Source of the DNA: Candidatus Hydrogenedentes bacterium UBA2224
GTDB lineage: Bacteria > Hydrogenedentota > Hydrogenedentia > Hydrogenedentales > SLHB01
Direction of reading: 5' to 3'
Assembly (NCBI GenBank): GCA_002348185.1
Contig: DDYW01000006.1
Span: 3,586-38,150 of the forward strand
Length of the DNA stretch: 34,565 bases
Under the pieces are notes generated by a model, which had not been told where the DNA came from, made no database searches, and worked only from the letters and a program-made list of their open reading frames with translations. The number at the start of each line of letters is the position of its first letter. Position 1 is the stretch's first letter. Positions 23,416 to 31,655 of the stretch are shown one piece after another. Made by a program: the position numbers and the translations under genes.

Positions 23416-24264
23416 CTACGGAGCGGTCTCCTCCGGCACCAGCGGCTCCAGCTCGACCGGCGGCCCCTCGACCCGAATGTCGTTCTGGACCTTCTCCACG
23501 CCCTGCACACTCAACGCGATGGCGCCCACGAGATCCTTCTGCACCGGGCTGTCCACCAGTCCCGTCAGTATGCACAGACCGTCGTTGACTTCCACGTTGA
23601 GGCTGCTGAGCGTCACGTGCCGGTTCATCAACAGGGCCGTCTCGACGCGTTTCTCCACCCACTCGTCCGCGAAATCGCGGCCCGCCGCGTCCATCGGCGC
23701 CAGGGATTCCTTTGCGGCCACGGTCAAGAGGTTGCTGACCCTTTCCACGCCGCGCGTCGTTGCCGCAATGTCCGCGATCGCGGCCTTCTCGGCTTCACTG
23801 CGCACCACGCCCGCCAGGGTCACCCTGCCGTATTCGGTCTTCACGTCGATTTTCAGCCCGCTGAACTGCTTGTGATACAGCAGCCGCGACCGGATGGAAG
23901 CGCTGATGCTCTTATCGCGCACCTGCTGGCTGAAGCTCCGCCGCGGCCGCGCCCCCGGCGGGGTTTCGACCACCTCGATCTGATTCACGACATCGACAAC
24001 GCCCGTCACCGACCGCGCCAGATCCTCCGCCAGTTGTCTGGAGGTGGGATCATCGACGCTCCCGGTCAGCGTCACGACGCCGCTCTTCGTGTTCGTGTTG
24101 ATGTTAAACGGATTGAGCTGTTCATTGAGCAGAAACGTCGATTCGACCCGCCCCGTGATCAGCGCGTCCTTAACCGGTTCCGGCACCGCGGCCTGCGCCC
24201 GCGGCCCCCACACCGCCGCCACCACACCGCACACACACAAAACAAGCGCGCTTCCCGCTCTCAT
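23416..24264 (-). CDS. Periplasmic triple BON-domain protein
   Basis: This 282-residue protein has a clear Sec signal (MRAGSALVLCVCGVVAAVWG, ending RAQA before AVPEP). Three BON domains follow, at about 30-97, 110-182 and 195-265. Each shows the alpha-beta pattern with a polar N-terminal helix, I-x-V-x-T/N strand turns (TNTKSGVVTLTGSV, TEYGRVTLAGVV, VNDGLCILTGLV) and closing GV-x-x-V-x-N. BON proteins such as OsmY bind phospholipid and protect the envelope under stress. The ATG at 24264 has GGGAGAGGA just upstream; the frame's earlier ATG at 24282 contains that ribosome site and is less likely. It begins 30 bases after mdh on the same strand and is probably in its operon. Confidence 0.85.
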   Translation of the reverse strand: MRAGSALVLCVCGVVAAVWGPRAQAAVPEPVKDALITGRVESTFLLNEQLNPFNINTNTKSGVVTLTGSVDDPTSRQLAEDLARSVTGVVDVVNQIEVVETPPGARPRRSFSQQVRDKSISASIRSRLLYHKQFSGLKIDVKTEYGRVTLAGVVRSEAEKAAIADIAATTRGVERVSNLLTVAAKESLAPMDAAGRDFADEWVEKRVETALLMNRHVTLSSLNVEVNDGLCILTGLVDSPVQKDLVGAIALSVQGVEKVQNDIRVEGPPVELEPLVPEETAP

Positions 24265-24294
24265 CGTGTCCTCTCCCTGCATTGCTCCCGCCCG

Positions 24295-25245
24295 CTACAA
24301 CAAGCCGAGGTTCTTGAGACTCTGAATGCCTTCACGCACGGCGGCGGCGGAGTTGTGCAGCGCCTCCATCTGCGCGCTGGTAAGGTCCAACTCGATGATT
24401 TCCTCGACGCCGCCCTCGCCCAGTCGCACCGGTACGCCCACAAACACGTCCTTCAGCCCGTACTGGCCCGTCAGAAACGCCGAACACGGCAGGATCTGCC
24501 GTTCATCGTTCAGGATGCACTGCACCATGCGCGCCACACTGGCCGCGGGCGCGTAATACGCGCTCCCGGTCTTCAGCAGCGCCACGATTTCCCCGCCCCC
24601 TTTCCGCGTCCGCTCCACGATCGCTTCAATCTTGTCCTCGGGCAACAGTTGCGTGACCGGTACGCCCGAAACGGTCGTATAGGCCGGCAGCGGAACCATC
24701 TCGTCGCCGTGCGACCCCAGAACCATGGTATCTACATTCTTCATGCTCACGCCGAGTTCCCCGGCCACAAAACTCCGCAGCCGCGCGCTGTCCAGGGTGC
24801 CGGCCATCCCCACCACTTTTCGCGGGGGATACCCCAGCTTCTTGAGCGCAAGATAGGCCATCACATCCAGCGGGTTCGTGACGAAGATCACCACGCTTTC
24901 GGGCGCATAGCGCAGGATGTTCTCGCAGATCTCCGCGACGATCGTGCCGTTCTTCTCCACGAGGTCGTCGCGGCTCATGCCGGGTTTGCGCGGCAGCCCC
25001 GCCGTCACCACGCAGATGTTGCTCCCCGCAATGTCCCGGTAGTCGTTGGTGCCCGTCGCAACGCAACTGTAGCCCCGCACCGGCCCCGCCTGCGTCAAAT
25101 CCAGCGCCTTCCCCTGAGGCAGCCCGTCCACGATGTCGAACAGCACCACATCGCCCAGTTGCATGTCCAGGCAATACTGCGCAACCGTCGCGCCCACGTT
25201 ACCGGCGCCGATGCAGGCGATCTTGAACCGCTTTCCTACTGGCAT
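24295..25245 (-). CDS. mdh: Malate dehydrogenase (LDH-like type)
   Basis: This 316-residue NAD-dependent 2-hydroxyacid dehydrogenase of the LDH/MDH superfamily catalyses malate-oxaloacetate interconversion in the TCA cycle. It has GAGNVG at 13-18, NAD-selecting Asp37 (LFDIVDG), Asn in VTNPLDVM, and catalytic His179 in GSHGDEMVPL. The substrate loop GLPRKPGMSRDDL carries Arg86 and Arg92, and LDSAR carries Arg155. An Arg at position 86 of the loop, rather than Gln, identifies malate over lactate. The ATG at 25245 follows GGAGGAGC. A 150-base gap without obvious signals separates it from glyA upstream; the BON gene follows 30 bases downstream. Confidence 0.93.
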   Translation of the reverse strand: MPVGKRFKIACIGAGNVGATVAQYCLDMQLGDVVLFDIVDGLPQGKALDLTQAGPVRGYSCVATGTNDYRDIAGSNICVVTAGLPRKPGMSRDDLVEKNGTIVAEICENILRYAPESVVIFVTNPLDVMAYLALKKLGYPPRKVVGMAGTLDSARLRSFVAGELGVSMKNVDTMVLGSHGDEMVPLPAYTTVSGVPVTQLLPEDKIEAIVERTRKGGGEIVALLKTGSAYYAPAASVARMVQCILNDERQILPCSAFLTGQYGLKDVFVGVPVRLGEGGVEEIIELDLTSAQMEALHNSAAAVREGIQSLKNLGLL

Positions 25246-25395
25246 ACTGCTCCTCCGGCTGGATCCCGCCCTCGTTATGCGCTACATCCATGAACCCGGC
25301 ATCGTATGCCCAACACCCAGCAGCCTCAATATATGCCGGAAAGCCTGAAAACACGACCGTTAGGACCGGCGCCTCGGACCACGCCCGCCCCGCGA

Positions 25396-26922
25396 TCAGC
25401 CAAAATACTTCCGCAGCAATGCCAGGTCCAGTTGCGGATACACCGGATAGGCCCCCAGAAGACCCGCAACACGCGCTCGGGCCGCCGTCTTGACGGCATC
25501 GTCTATCTCATACTTGGCCTTGCTCGGTTTGCCCGCGTTGGTACCCGAATCCACCAGGACCGGACGCGTGTTCGCCAACACCAGGTGGATAATCGACGCG
25601 ATTTCCTTCATCTCCGCCGCGCCCATCCCCAGGGTCGTCACGGCGGGTGTGCCGATCCGCAGTCCGCTGGTGTACCAGGGGCCGTTCACGTCGTACGGCA
25701 GCGAATTGCGGTTGAGGGTGATCCCGCATTCCCGCAGCACGCTCTCCGCCTGCCGGCCCGTCAGGCCGAAGCCCGTCACATTAATCAGCATCAGGTGGTT
25801 GTCCGTGCCGCCGGTGGAGATCTCAAGACCTTCGTCAATACACGCTTGCGCAAGCACCCGCGCGTTGTCTGCAATCTTCCGCGCGTACGTCTTGAACTCC
25901 GGCGCGTTCGCCTCCGTGAACGCGACCGCCTTGGACGCGAGGATGTGCGGCAAGGGACCGCCGATCACCAGCGGGCATCCCTTGTTCACCGATTCCGCAA
26001 ACTCTTCCACGCACAATACCGCGCCGCCCCGCGGCCCACGAAGCGTCTTGTGCGTCGTCGTCGTGACCACGTGGGCATGCCGCACCGGATTAAAGTCGCC
26101 CTCGAACACGCCCCCCGCCACCAGCCCCGCGAAATGGGCCATGTCCACCATGAAGGCCGCGTTGACCTGGTCGGCCATCGCGCGAAGACGTTTGAAATTG
26201 ATCTTGCGCGGATACGCGCTGTATCCGGCCAGGAAGATCAGCGGCTGGACCTCCAGCACCGTCTTCTCAAGCGCGTCGTAATCCAGAAGGCCCGTGTCCC
26301 GGTTCACCCCGTAGCTGTACGAATCGAACATCATCGCCGAGATGTTGTGCCGGTACCCGTGCGTGAGGTGCCCGCCCGAATAGTAGTCCATCCCCAGTAA
26401 GCGCTGGTTGCCGGTCTTCTGACGGATACGGTTCCAGTCCTCGCGCGACAGTTTCGACGGGTCGGTGACACCGATCTCCTCCAGGCTGGGCACTTCCACG
26501 CGGGTCTGCAGGATCGCCCAGTAGGCTATCAGGTTCGCGTCCGCGCCGCTGTGCGGCTGCACGTACGCATGGTCGCACCCGAAAAGCTGCTTGAGCTGGT
26601 CGCACGCATACGCCTCGACATCGTCCACGTTATCGCACCCGGAGTAGAAGCGGTGCCCCGGAAACCCCTCCGCGTATTTGTCGGTCAAGAGATTCCCCAT
26701 CGCCAGTTGCGTCGCGAGCGAGCAGTAGTTTTCGCTGGCAATCAGCTTGAGATTCGCCCGCTGATCCGCCAACTCCTGCACGATCGAGCGCGCGACCTGC
26801 GGCGCCACGCGGGCAATCTCCGTCAGATTGCCCAGGTACCCCAGAAAGCCCGCGTCTACCTGCTCCGGTCTGGTCGATTGGAGATACTCTGCGATCGCGC
26901 CCGTCGTCGTGGAAATACTCAC
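25396..26922 (-). CDS. glyA: Serine hydroxymethyltransferase, long (Chlamydia-like) form
   Basis: This enzyme of about 508 residues is PLP-dependent and interconverts serine plus tetrahydrofolate with glycine plus methylene-tetrahydrofolate. It carries LIASENYCS, KYAEGFPGHRFYSGCDNVD, VQPHSGADAN, DMAHFAGLVAGG, and the PLP lysine in VVTTTTHKTLRGPRGG (Lys292 from the chosen start). It is about 90 residues longer than typical bacterial GlyA. Much of the excess is an insert around 142-185 (EVPSLEEIGVTDPSKL and the segment after it), a layout I associate with chlamydial-type enzymes. I chose the GTG at 26922: GGGGAGG lies six bases upstream, and the in-frame ATG at 26937 is itself part of that ribosome site. 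A long structured leader precedes it. Confidence 0.9.
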   Translation of the reverse strand: MSISTTTGAIAEYLQSTRPEQVDAGFLGYLGNLTEIARVAPQVARSIVQELADQRANLKLIASENYCSLATQLAMGNLLTDKYAEGFPGHRFYSGCDNVDDVEAYACDQLKQLFGCDHAYVQPHSGADANLIAYWAILQTRVEVPSLEEIGVTDPSKLSREDWNRIRQKTGNQRLLGMDYYSGGHLTHGYRHNISAMMFDSYSYGVNRDTGLLDYDALEKTVLEVQPLIFLAGYSAYPRKINFKRLRAMADQVNAAFMVDMAHFAGLVAGGVFEGDFNPVRHAHVVTTTTHKTLRGPRGGAVLCVEEFAESVNKGCPLVIGGPLPHILASKAVAFTEANAPEFKTYARKIADNARVLAQACIDEGLEISTGGTDNHLMLINVTGFGLTGRQAESVLRECGITLNRNSLPYDVNGPWYTSGLRIGTPAVTTLGMGAAEMKEIASIIHLVLANTRPVLVDSGTNAGKPSKAKYEIDDAVKTAARARVAGLLGAYPVYPQLDLALLRKYFG

Positions 26923-27058
26923 CGTTGGCCTCCCCATGCGTTGCCTGGAATGCGCTATGGTAGTCGTTCACGAGGCGCCGTTGCAACAAAAACGCCGGGG
27001 AATACGTGTTCTGAGGCGACGCGCGGCCCGGCGCGTGAATGGGCGTGAAAAGAGGTGC

Positions 27059-27085
27059 CCCCCCGGTCTGGGGGTCCGGGGGGGC
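27059..27085 (-). terminator. Terminator-like hairpin in the glyA leader
   Basis: A nine-base-pair G/C stem with a nine-base loop is followed, on the minus strand, by CACCTCTTTT. It lies about 135 bases upstream of the glyA start, where an attenuator would sit. The T-run is short and offset from the stem, so this is tentative. Confidence 0.35.
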
Positions 27086-27187
27086 GGCTGCAGAGGCCGT
27101 GCAATTCCTCGTCTGTGAGAGCCGTTTGTAGAAACAGCAATCCCCGTGCCAGCCCCGCTTCCGCCGGCGGGGCGGCGCGCACCCACT

Positions 27188-27216
27188 CGTAACCGACTGC
27201 AATAAAGTCAGTTACG
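27188..27216. repeat. Eleven-base-pair inverted repeat in the glyA upstream region
   Basis: CGTAACCGACT and AGTCAGTTACG flank the seven-base loop GCAATAA. The stem is complete with one G-T pair. No T-run follows on either strand, so an operator or RNA leader stem is more likely than a terminator. Confidence 0.6.
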
Positions 27217-27374
27217 ACACTGCGCCGGTCTTGCGCGTTCTCTCGCGCCCTGGCCGGAATTCGTCAATTCGACGCGTTCGCGCCACCGCAGTGACAATTC
27301 CCCGTCGATCCCTGCGCCCATCTCGCCCGCGTGATGCCGTTAAGCACGTGGACAACACAGGCTCATACCCATAA

Positions 27375-27404
27375 TTGACAAGCATTTAAGGCACAGGGTA
27401 CGCT
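27375..27404 (+). promoter_or_regulatory. Sigma-70-like promoter for the zinc-ribbon gene
   Basis: A perfect TTGACA at 27375-27380 is followed after 18 bases by TACGCT (27399-27404). A ribosome site GGAGG (27425-27429) then lies seven bases before the ATG at 27437. A second -10-like TATACT at 27419 is too close to the ribosome site to be used. Confidence 0.55.
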
Positions 27405-27436
27405 TAAGGTAGACAATCTATACTGGAGGCCCTGAC

Positions 27437-29290
27437 ATGCCCACCCGGCAATCGCCCGCCGTACGCATTTTCTGTCTGTGCGGACAGAAAATGCGTCTGA
27501 CCGAGACCATGTATGGACGCCGGGCACGGTGTATCGCGTGCCAGCTCAAGATCCGCCTGCCGCGCTTTGAGGAGATCCCCCGGGGCGCCACGGACCTCTT
27601 CCTCCGCGACCACCCCGAGTTCATCCGCGAGCAGCCTCCGACCGCGGATACCGCCACCGAAGAGCAAGATGCCCGGAAACGCCGGCGAACGAGCATTTCG
27701 GTGCCTATCGACCCGTCAGAGACCCTCCGCGTGCTCTGCAGCCTCGAAAAAAAAGTCGCGCGCGAGATGAAGGCCGCGGACGGACGCACGAAAACCGAGT
27801 TGGAGACGCATAAGGCCCGCCTGAAGGAACTCCATACCGAATTCAACGACGAACTGCACCAGCGCCTCATGGAAGCCTCCATCGAGCTGACCGCGGCGCA
27901 GGAAAAGCTTGCGGAACTGGCCCTCGAAGCGCGTGTCGGCGAACTCGACTACCGGGTCTACCGCGAACGGGTCAGCCGCATCCGCTGGCGGCGCGAATGC
28001 CTGGAACGGCGTCAACTGAATCTCCGGGCCTGGCGCGCCGTGCGGGATGCCGACCTCGCGGGCGGCTACCTCGATCTGCCGCTGTCCCGGATGGACGGGC
28101 TCTCCCTGCGGGTGCCTCTGATTGAGGAGGCAACCGAACCTCCGGTGCTGCTGCGCTGGATGGTTGACCAGCTTCGAGCGGCCTTCGAAAACCGGAAACA
28201 GGCCGAGATGAGCCTCGATACCGCCGCCCGCCTTCGCGACCAGCAGAACGACCTCCCCGAAAAAGAGCGCAAACGTGCCGCGAAGGAACAGAAAGCCACC
28301 CGGGCACGGGCTACCGCGGCGATTCGGTTCTGGCAGGACCGCCTCGAACGGTACCGCAACGACATTCAGTCCGACCAGCGCGTCATTGAGGCCCAGCTCG
28401 ACCTGGCGCGCGGCCGCCGTCAGCTCGGCGAACTGGGCCGCGACCAGTTCGACGCCATCGAGTCGGACTTGCGGCAAGCCCGGGCAGACCTCGAAAAGGC
28501 CATGCAGACCATCGACCGGGCCATTTCCGCCCCGTCCGATCGCGACCTTCCCGCATTGCGCGGCACCTTCGTCGAGCGCCTGGGGAAGCCGCGGCCGGCG
28601 CGCACCCTCCCGGTCACCGTGTTTGCCATTCTGGGGCTGGTCTTCATGGCGGCCATCGTGGCCGGGGTGGTGTTTGGAGTGCTGTATGGCCTGATTCCCA
28701 CCCCGTCGTTCCGATCCGGAGGGCCGGGCCCCGGGCCCGCCCGCGTCGTCGCGAATGCGCCCGGCGAGACACGGCAGCCTTCTGAGCAGCAACCTGTTAT
28801 ACCAATCTCCCCGGCGCCGGAAGCCGAAGCCCCCCCGGAAAATAGCGCGCCGCCCGGGGAAGAGGCGCCCCCTCCCGAAGACGCGCCCGGCATCCCCGCG
28901 GATGAGGCCGCCCCTGTGCCTGAAGAGCCTCTACCCGAGACGCCCGACGGCGTTGATCCCGCGTCCGGGGAGGTCACCGGCGAAGCATCCGCGGACGCTC
29001 TGGCGGCCGCCGCCCCCGCCACGGAAGAGCCCCCGGCCGCCAGTGCGAACGCGGTGGAAATTGAGTTGCGGGGTGTCGTTACCACCGTCGACAGAGCGCC
29101 CCGCTTCTTCATTCGCATCCACACGCCAGACGGAAAGATACAGGAGCGCACACGAGAATTGGGAGGCAGCGTAGCGGAAGGGTGGATCATCCGCGAATAC
29201 AACCCCAGTCAACAGAACATCACCCTGTTCAACGGGGAAGACCTCCTGGTCGTGCGGCGGGGCGAAAAGACGCCCCTCCCCCCCCTTTGA
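27437..29290 (+). CDS. Zinc-ribbon, coiled-coil, single-transmembrane protein of unknown function
   Basis: This 617-residue protein has four visible regions. First is an N-terminal zinc ribbon with Cys13, Cys15 (FCLCGQKM), Cys32 and Cys35 (RCIAC). Second is a long, highly charged helical region (about 95-370) with coiled-coil character. Third is one transmembrane helix at about 390-416 (TVFAILGLVFMAAIVAGVV). Fourth is a Pro/Glu/Ala-rich linker (about 425-545) leading to a small beta-rich C-terminal domain (about 550-612, VEIELRGVVTTVDRAPRFFI). The zinc ribbon and coiled coil should be cytoplasmic and the C-terminal domain outside, suggesting a signal-linking or tethering protein. A strong promoter and GGAGG precede the ATG. 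I do not recognise the full architecture; the cytoplasmic N-terminus is inference from the single helix. Confidence 0.75.
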   Translation: MPTRQSPAVRIFCLCGQKMRLTETMYGRRARCIACQLKIRLPRFEEIPRGATDLFLRDHPEFIREQPPTADTATEEQDARKRRRTSISVPIDPSETLRVLCSLEKKVAREMKAADGRTKTELETHKARLKELHTEFNDELHQRLMEASIELTAAQEKLAELALEARVGELDYRVYRERVSRIRWRRECLERRQLNLRAWRAVRDADLAGGYLDLPLSRMDGLSLRVPLIEEATEPPVLLRWMVDQLRAAFENRKQAEMSLDTAARLRDQQNDLPEKERKRAAKEQKATRARATAAIRFWQDRLERYRNDIQSDQRVIEAQLDLARGRRQLGELGRDQFDAIESDLRQARADLEKAMQTIDRAISAPSDRDLPALRGTFVERLGKPRPARTLPVTVFAILGLVFMAAIVAGVVFGVLYGLIPTPSFRSGGPGPGPARVVANAPGETRQPSEQQPVIPISPAPEAEAPPENSAPPGEEAPPPEDAPGIPADEAAPVPEEPLPETPDGVDPASGEVTGEASADALAAAAPATEEPPAASANAVEIELRGVVTTVDRAPRFFIRIHTPDGKIQERTRELGGSVAEGWIIREYNPSQQNITLFNGEDLLVVRRGEKTPLPPL

Positions 29291-29368
29291 ATGAGAGACG
29301 CCTGCTTTACGCCGTAACAAATCCCCGGGGCGATGGTAGAGTACATTGGCAGAACCAACTCAGGGCGG

Positions 29369-29393
29369 AAACGCATGCGTCCCGAATGCGTTT
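29369..29393. promoter_or_regulatory. Operator-like inverted repeat before the hydrolase gene
   Basis: AAACGCA (29369-29375) and TGCGTTT (29387-29393) form perfect seven-base arms around an 11-base centre. They end 15 bases upstream of the ATG at 29409, next to its ribosome site. They could bind a dimeric regulator or fold in the mRNA leader. Confidence 0.35.
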
Positions 29394-29408
29394 CACGGCG
29401 GAGAACTC

Positions 29409-30260
29409 ATGACGTTAACGTATAAGAACGAAACGGGTTACACCTATGTTGAGGAGGGTTCGGGCCCGGTCGTCATCCTGCTGCACGGCCTGATGGGAGG
29501 CCCGGAAAATTTCCAGCCCGTGCTCGCCGATCTCCGCGGGAACTACCGCGTCGTGGCGCCCATGCTCCCCCTCTTTGACCTGCCCCTTCGAAAGACGTGT
29601 GTCGAGGAGTTGAGCCAGTTCCTGCACGGGTTCATCACCCACAAGAAGTACCACCGGGTCGCCCTGGTGGGCAATTCCCTCGGGGGCCACGTGGCGCTGC
29701 GCTACGCCCTCACCCATCCCGGAAACGTCACCGGAATGATCCTGACCGGGAGTTCGGGCCTGAAAGAAAACACTATGGGCACCACCCTCCCGCGCCGCAA
29801 GGATTACGACTACGTGCGCGAGAAGGCGGCCCTGACCTTTTACGACCCCGATATGGCCACCAAGGAACTCGTCGATGAGGTGTTCGAAGTCCTCAACTGC
29901 AAGATGAAGGCCCTCAAACTGCTCCGGATGGCCAAGTCGGCCGTCCGCGAGAATCTCGCGCATGAGCTGCCGCATCTGGCCATGCCGGTCGGACTGATCT
30001 GGGGCCGCGACGACGTCGTCACCCCGCCTGAAGTTGCCCGCGAGTTCCACGAAAGGCTGGTCCTGTCGCGGCTGAGCTTCATCGAGAAATGCGGCCATGC
30101 GCCCATGATGGAGCAGCCCGACGAGTTCAACGTCCTTCTCCGGTGGTACCTCTATTGGATTGGCCAGGTATCGCAGGGGCGCCACCCAGGCTCCGAATAC
30201 CCGGCCGGGGAGCCGATGGCGCCGGCCAGCGAGAAGATCCCCGCCGTCGCCTGGGCCTGA
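29409..30260 (+). CDS. Alpha/beta hydrolase (serine nucleophile)
   Basis: This 283-residue cytoplasmic alpha/beta hydrolase has LLHGLMGGPENF (24-35) as oxyanion loop, nucleophile Ser90 in VGNSLGGHVA, acid Asp201 or Asp202 in WGRDDVVTP, and His230 in EKCGHAPMMEQP. All are canonical, in contrast to the hydrolase in the carotenoid operon. The last ~28 residues form a Pro/Ala-rich tail beyond the fold. The ATG at 29409 has GGAGA just upstream; a longer in-frame start at 29346 lacks a ribosome site. Substrates of this family (esters, C-C bonds, haloalkanes) cannot be told apart here. It lies 118 bases after the zinc-ribbon gene, and no partner suggests a pathway. Confidence 0.85.
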   Translation: MTLTYKNETGYTYVEEGSGPVVILLHGLMGGPENFQPVLADLRGNYRVVAPMLPLFDLPLRKTCVEELSQFLHGFITHKKYHRVALVGNSLGGHVALRYALTHPGNVTGMILTGSSGLKENTMGTTLPRRKDYDYVREKAALTFYDPDMATKELVDEVFEVLNCKMKALKLLRMAKSAVRENLAHELPHLAMPVGLIWGRDDVVTPPEVAREFHERLVLSRLSFIEKCGHAPMMEQPDEFNVLLRWYLYWIGQVSQGRHPGSEYPAGEPMAPASEKIPAVAWA

Positions 30261-30264
30261 TTCC

Positions 30265-30285
30265 CAGCCCCGGGCGGGGCTTGGA
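30265..30285 (+). terminator. Hairpin after the alpha/beta hydrolase gene
   Basis: AGCCCC and GGGGCT form a six-pair stem with loop GGGC shortly after the stop at 30260. No clear T-run follows, so it may only weakly terminate. Confidence 0.3.
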
Positions 30286-30370
30286 TCATCCCCCCGGCTC
30301 TGGTAAGCTCGCCGTGTGGGGAAGGCCCCGCGCCGCTTCCCTCCAACCGTAACCGACGGAGAGTCCTGTT

Positions 30371-31339
30371 ATGGGTATCTTGTTGCTTCTCTCGCAGTTT
30401 GCGCAGTGCGCCTCCGCCGCGGTCCCTTCCGAACCCATTCCCGTGATTCTCGACACGGACATCGGCAGCGACATCGACGACACATGGGCGCTGGCCATGA
30501 TGCTGGGTTCCCCGCAGATCGACCTCAAACTCATCACGACCGCGTTTCGCAACACCCCCATCAAGACCCGTCTCGTGGCAAAACTGCTGGAACGATGGAA
30601 CCGCACCGACATCCCCATCGGCACCGGCGTCAAGACGGCCGACGGCGGCATCAACCAGCTGGCCTGGCTCGGCGACTACGATCTTAAGGGCTATCCCGGC
30701 GTGATTTACGAGGACGGCGTGCAGGCCCTGATCGATACGATCAAGAAATCGGACCGCGAGATTACCCTGGTTGTGCTCGGTCCCCAGAGCAACCTGCGCG
30801 AAGCCCTCAAACGCGACGCGTCGATCGCGGAAAACGCCCGCATCGTCACCATGGCCGGCAGCGTGCATATCGGCTACCAGGGCCATGAGGGCCGCCAGCC
30901 CGAATGGAACGTCAAGGCGGACATCGAGGCCGCGCGCGCGGTGTTCCAGGCGCCGTGGGAAATCGTGATGAATCCCCTCGACCTCTGCGGCAACCTCCGT
31001 CTGACGGGCGAGCCGTACCTGCGTGTGGCGGACTGCGCCGCACCCCGTGCACAGGCGGTTATCGAAAACTACAGCGCCTGGACAAATCGCGACACGCACC
31101 CCCGGAATGCCAGCAGCATCCTCTTCGACACGGTCTCGGTATACCTGGCCGTTGACACCTCCCTGTGCCGCATGGAGACCGTCCGCCTCTCCATCGACGA
31201 CGAAGGGAATACCGTGCCGGACGAAAACGGCCGCCCCGTCCAGTGCGCGCTGGGATGGAAGACCCCCGAAGCCGAAGACCACTACAACGAGCTGCTGATC
31301 CGCGCCCTGACGAACCCCCTCGGCACGCGTTATCCCTGA
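30371..31339 (+). CDS. Secreted nucleoside hydrolase-like protein (IUNH family)
   Basis: This 322-residue protein has an N-terminal signal-like segment (MGILLLLSQFAQCASA) and then the nucleoside-hydrolase calcium/ribose motif. The motif reads DTDIGSDIDD (Asp28, Asp30, Asp34, Asp36, Asp37) instead of the common DTDPGxDDD, a known variant. Further family features are LVVLGPQSNL, VTMAGSV and MNPLDLCG. Members hydrolyse the N-glycosidic bond of ribonucleosides. A signal peptide implies periplasmic scavenging, or a related glycoside role in a polysaccharide-degrading lifestyle. The ATG follows GGAGAG about eight bases upstream. It is a single gene, convergent with the 77-residue membrane protein. 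Family assignment is fairly sure, substrate not. Confidence 0.83.
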   Translation: MGILLLLSQFAQCASAAVPSEPIPVILDTDIGSDIDDTWALAMMLGSPQIDLKLITTAFRNTPIKTRLVAKLLERWNRTDIPIGTGVKTADGGINQLAWLGDYDLKGYPGVIYEDGVQALIDTIKKSDREITLVVLGPQSNLREALKRDASIAENARIVTMAGSVHIGYQGHEGRQPEWNVKADIEAARAVFQAPWEIVMNPLDLCGNLRLTGEPYLRVADCAAPRAQAVIENYSAWTNRDTHPRNASSILFDTVSVYLAVDTSLCRMETVRLSIDDEGNTVPDENGRPVQCALGWKTPEAEDHYNELLIRALTNPLGTRYP

Positions 31340-31385
31340 GCCCGGAACGCCCGCAAACCCCGCCGTTGCACCCTGCGCTCGGCCT

Positions 31386-31619
31386 TCAATAGGGCCGGTA
31401 ACCGGGGGGTTCCGGCCGGAACACGATCCAAAGGATCAGCCCGAGGGGCCAGCTCAGAAAAAACACCAGAATGGCCACCAGGCAACCCGATTTGCCACGG
31501 CGTTCCGCGTCGCCGTAGGCCCAGATGGAAGTGAAAAGAGGCAGCGCGATCGCGGCGCCAATCAACAGCAGCACGCCGAGGACGCCGAGCGCATTTCCCA
31601 GATCTCCCAGATCACCCAT
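31386..31619 (-). CDS. Small two-helix membrane protein, 77 residues
   Basis: Two hydrophobic helices (about 10-33 and 46-67) flank a short polar loop with WAYGDAERRGKSG, and the tail IVFRPEPPGYRPY is proline-rich. The spacing and the charged loop are typical of small PLDc_N-like or phage-shock-associated membrane proteins, but I do not recognise a specific family. It is the last gene of the sigma/anti-sigma/YbjQ run, 36 bases after the YbjQ-family stop on the same strand, so it is probably part of that regulon. Confidence 0.7.
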   Translation of the reverse strand: MGDLGDLGNALGVLGVLLLIGAAIALPLFTSIWAYGDAERRGKSGCLVAILVFFLSWPLGLILWIVFRPEPPGYRPY

Positions 31620-31655
31620 GGTACCTCGCTCTCCCGGCGGCCCCCGGCATCGCGC

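Larger units (their letters stand above)
26923..27374. other. Divergent spacer with strong inverted repeats between glyA and the zinc-ribbon gene
   Basis: This gap of about 450 bases has no convincing gene. Three stems stand out. 27188-27216 is an 11-base-pair hairpin with one wobble (CGTAACCGACT with AGTCAGTTACG). 27152-27173 is GCCCCGC paired with GCGGGGC. 27059-27085 holds CCCCCCCGG with CCGGGGGGG, followed on the minus strand by CACCTCTTTT. The last could terminate or attenuate leftward transcription before glyA. I did not recognise a glycine, SAM or folate riboswitch core. Confidence 0.5.

Noticed and set aside
23617..25293. 558-codon plus-strand open frame
   Set aside because: It lies antisense to the BON and mdh genes, which carry clear motifs. 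Its Arg/His-rich composition is typical of a shadow in GC-rich DNA.
26630..27202. A leader peptide or extra gene reading into glyA
   Set aside because: The frame is out of phase with glyA, has no ribosome site or domain, and crosses strong hairpins.
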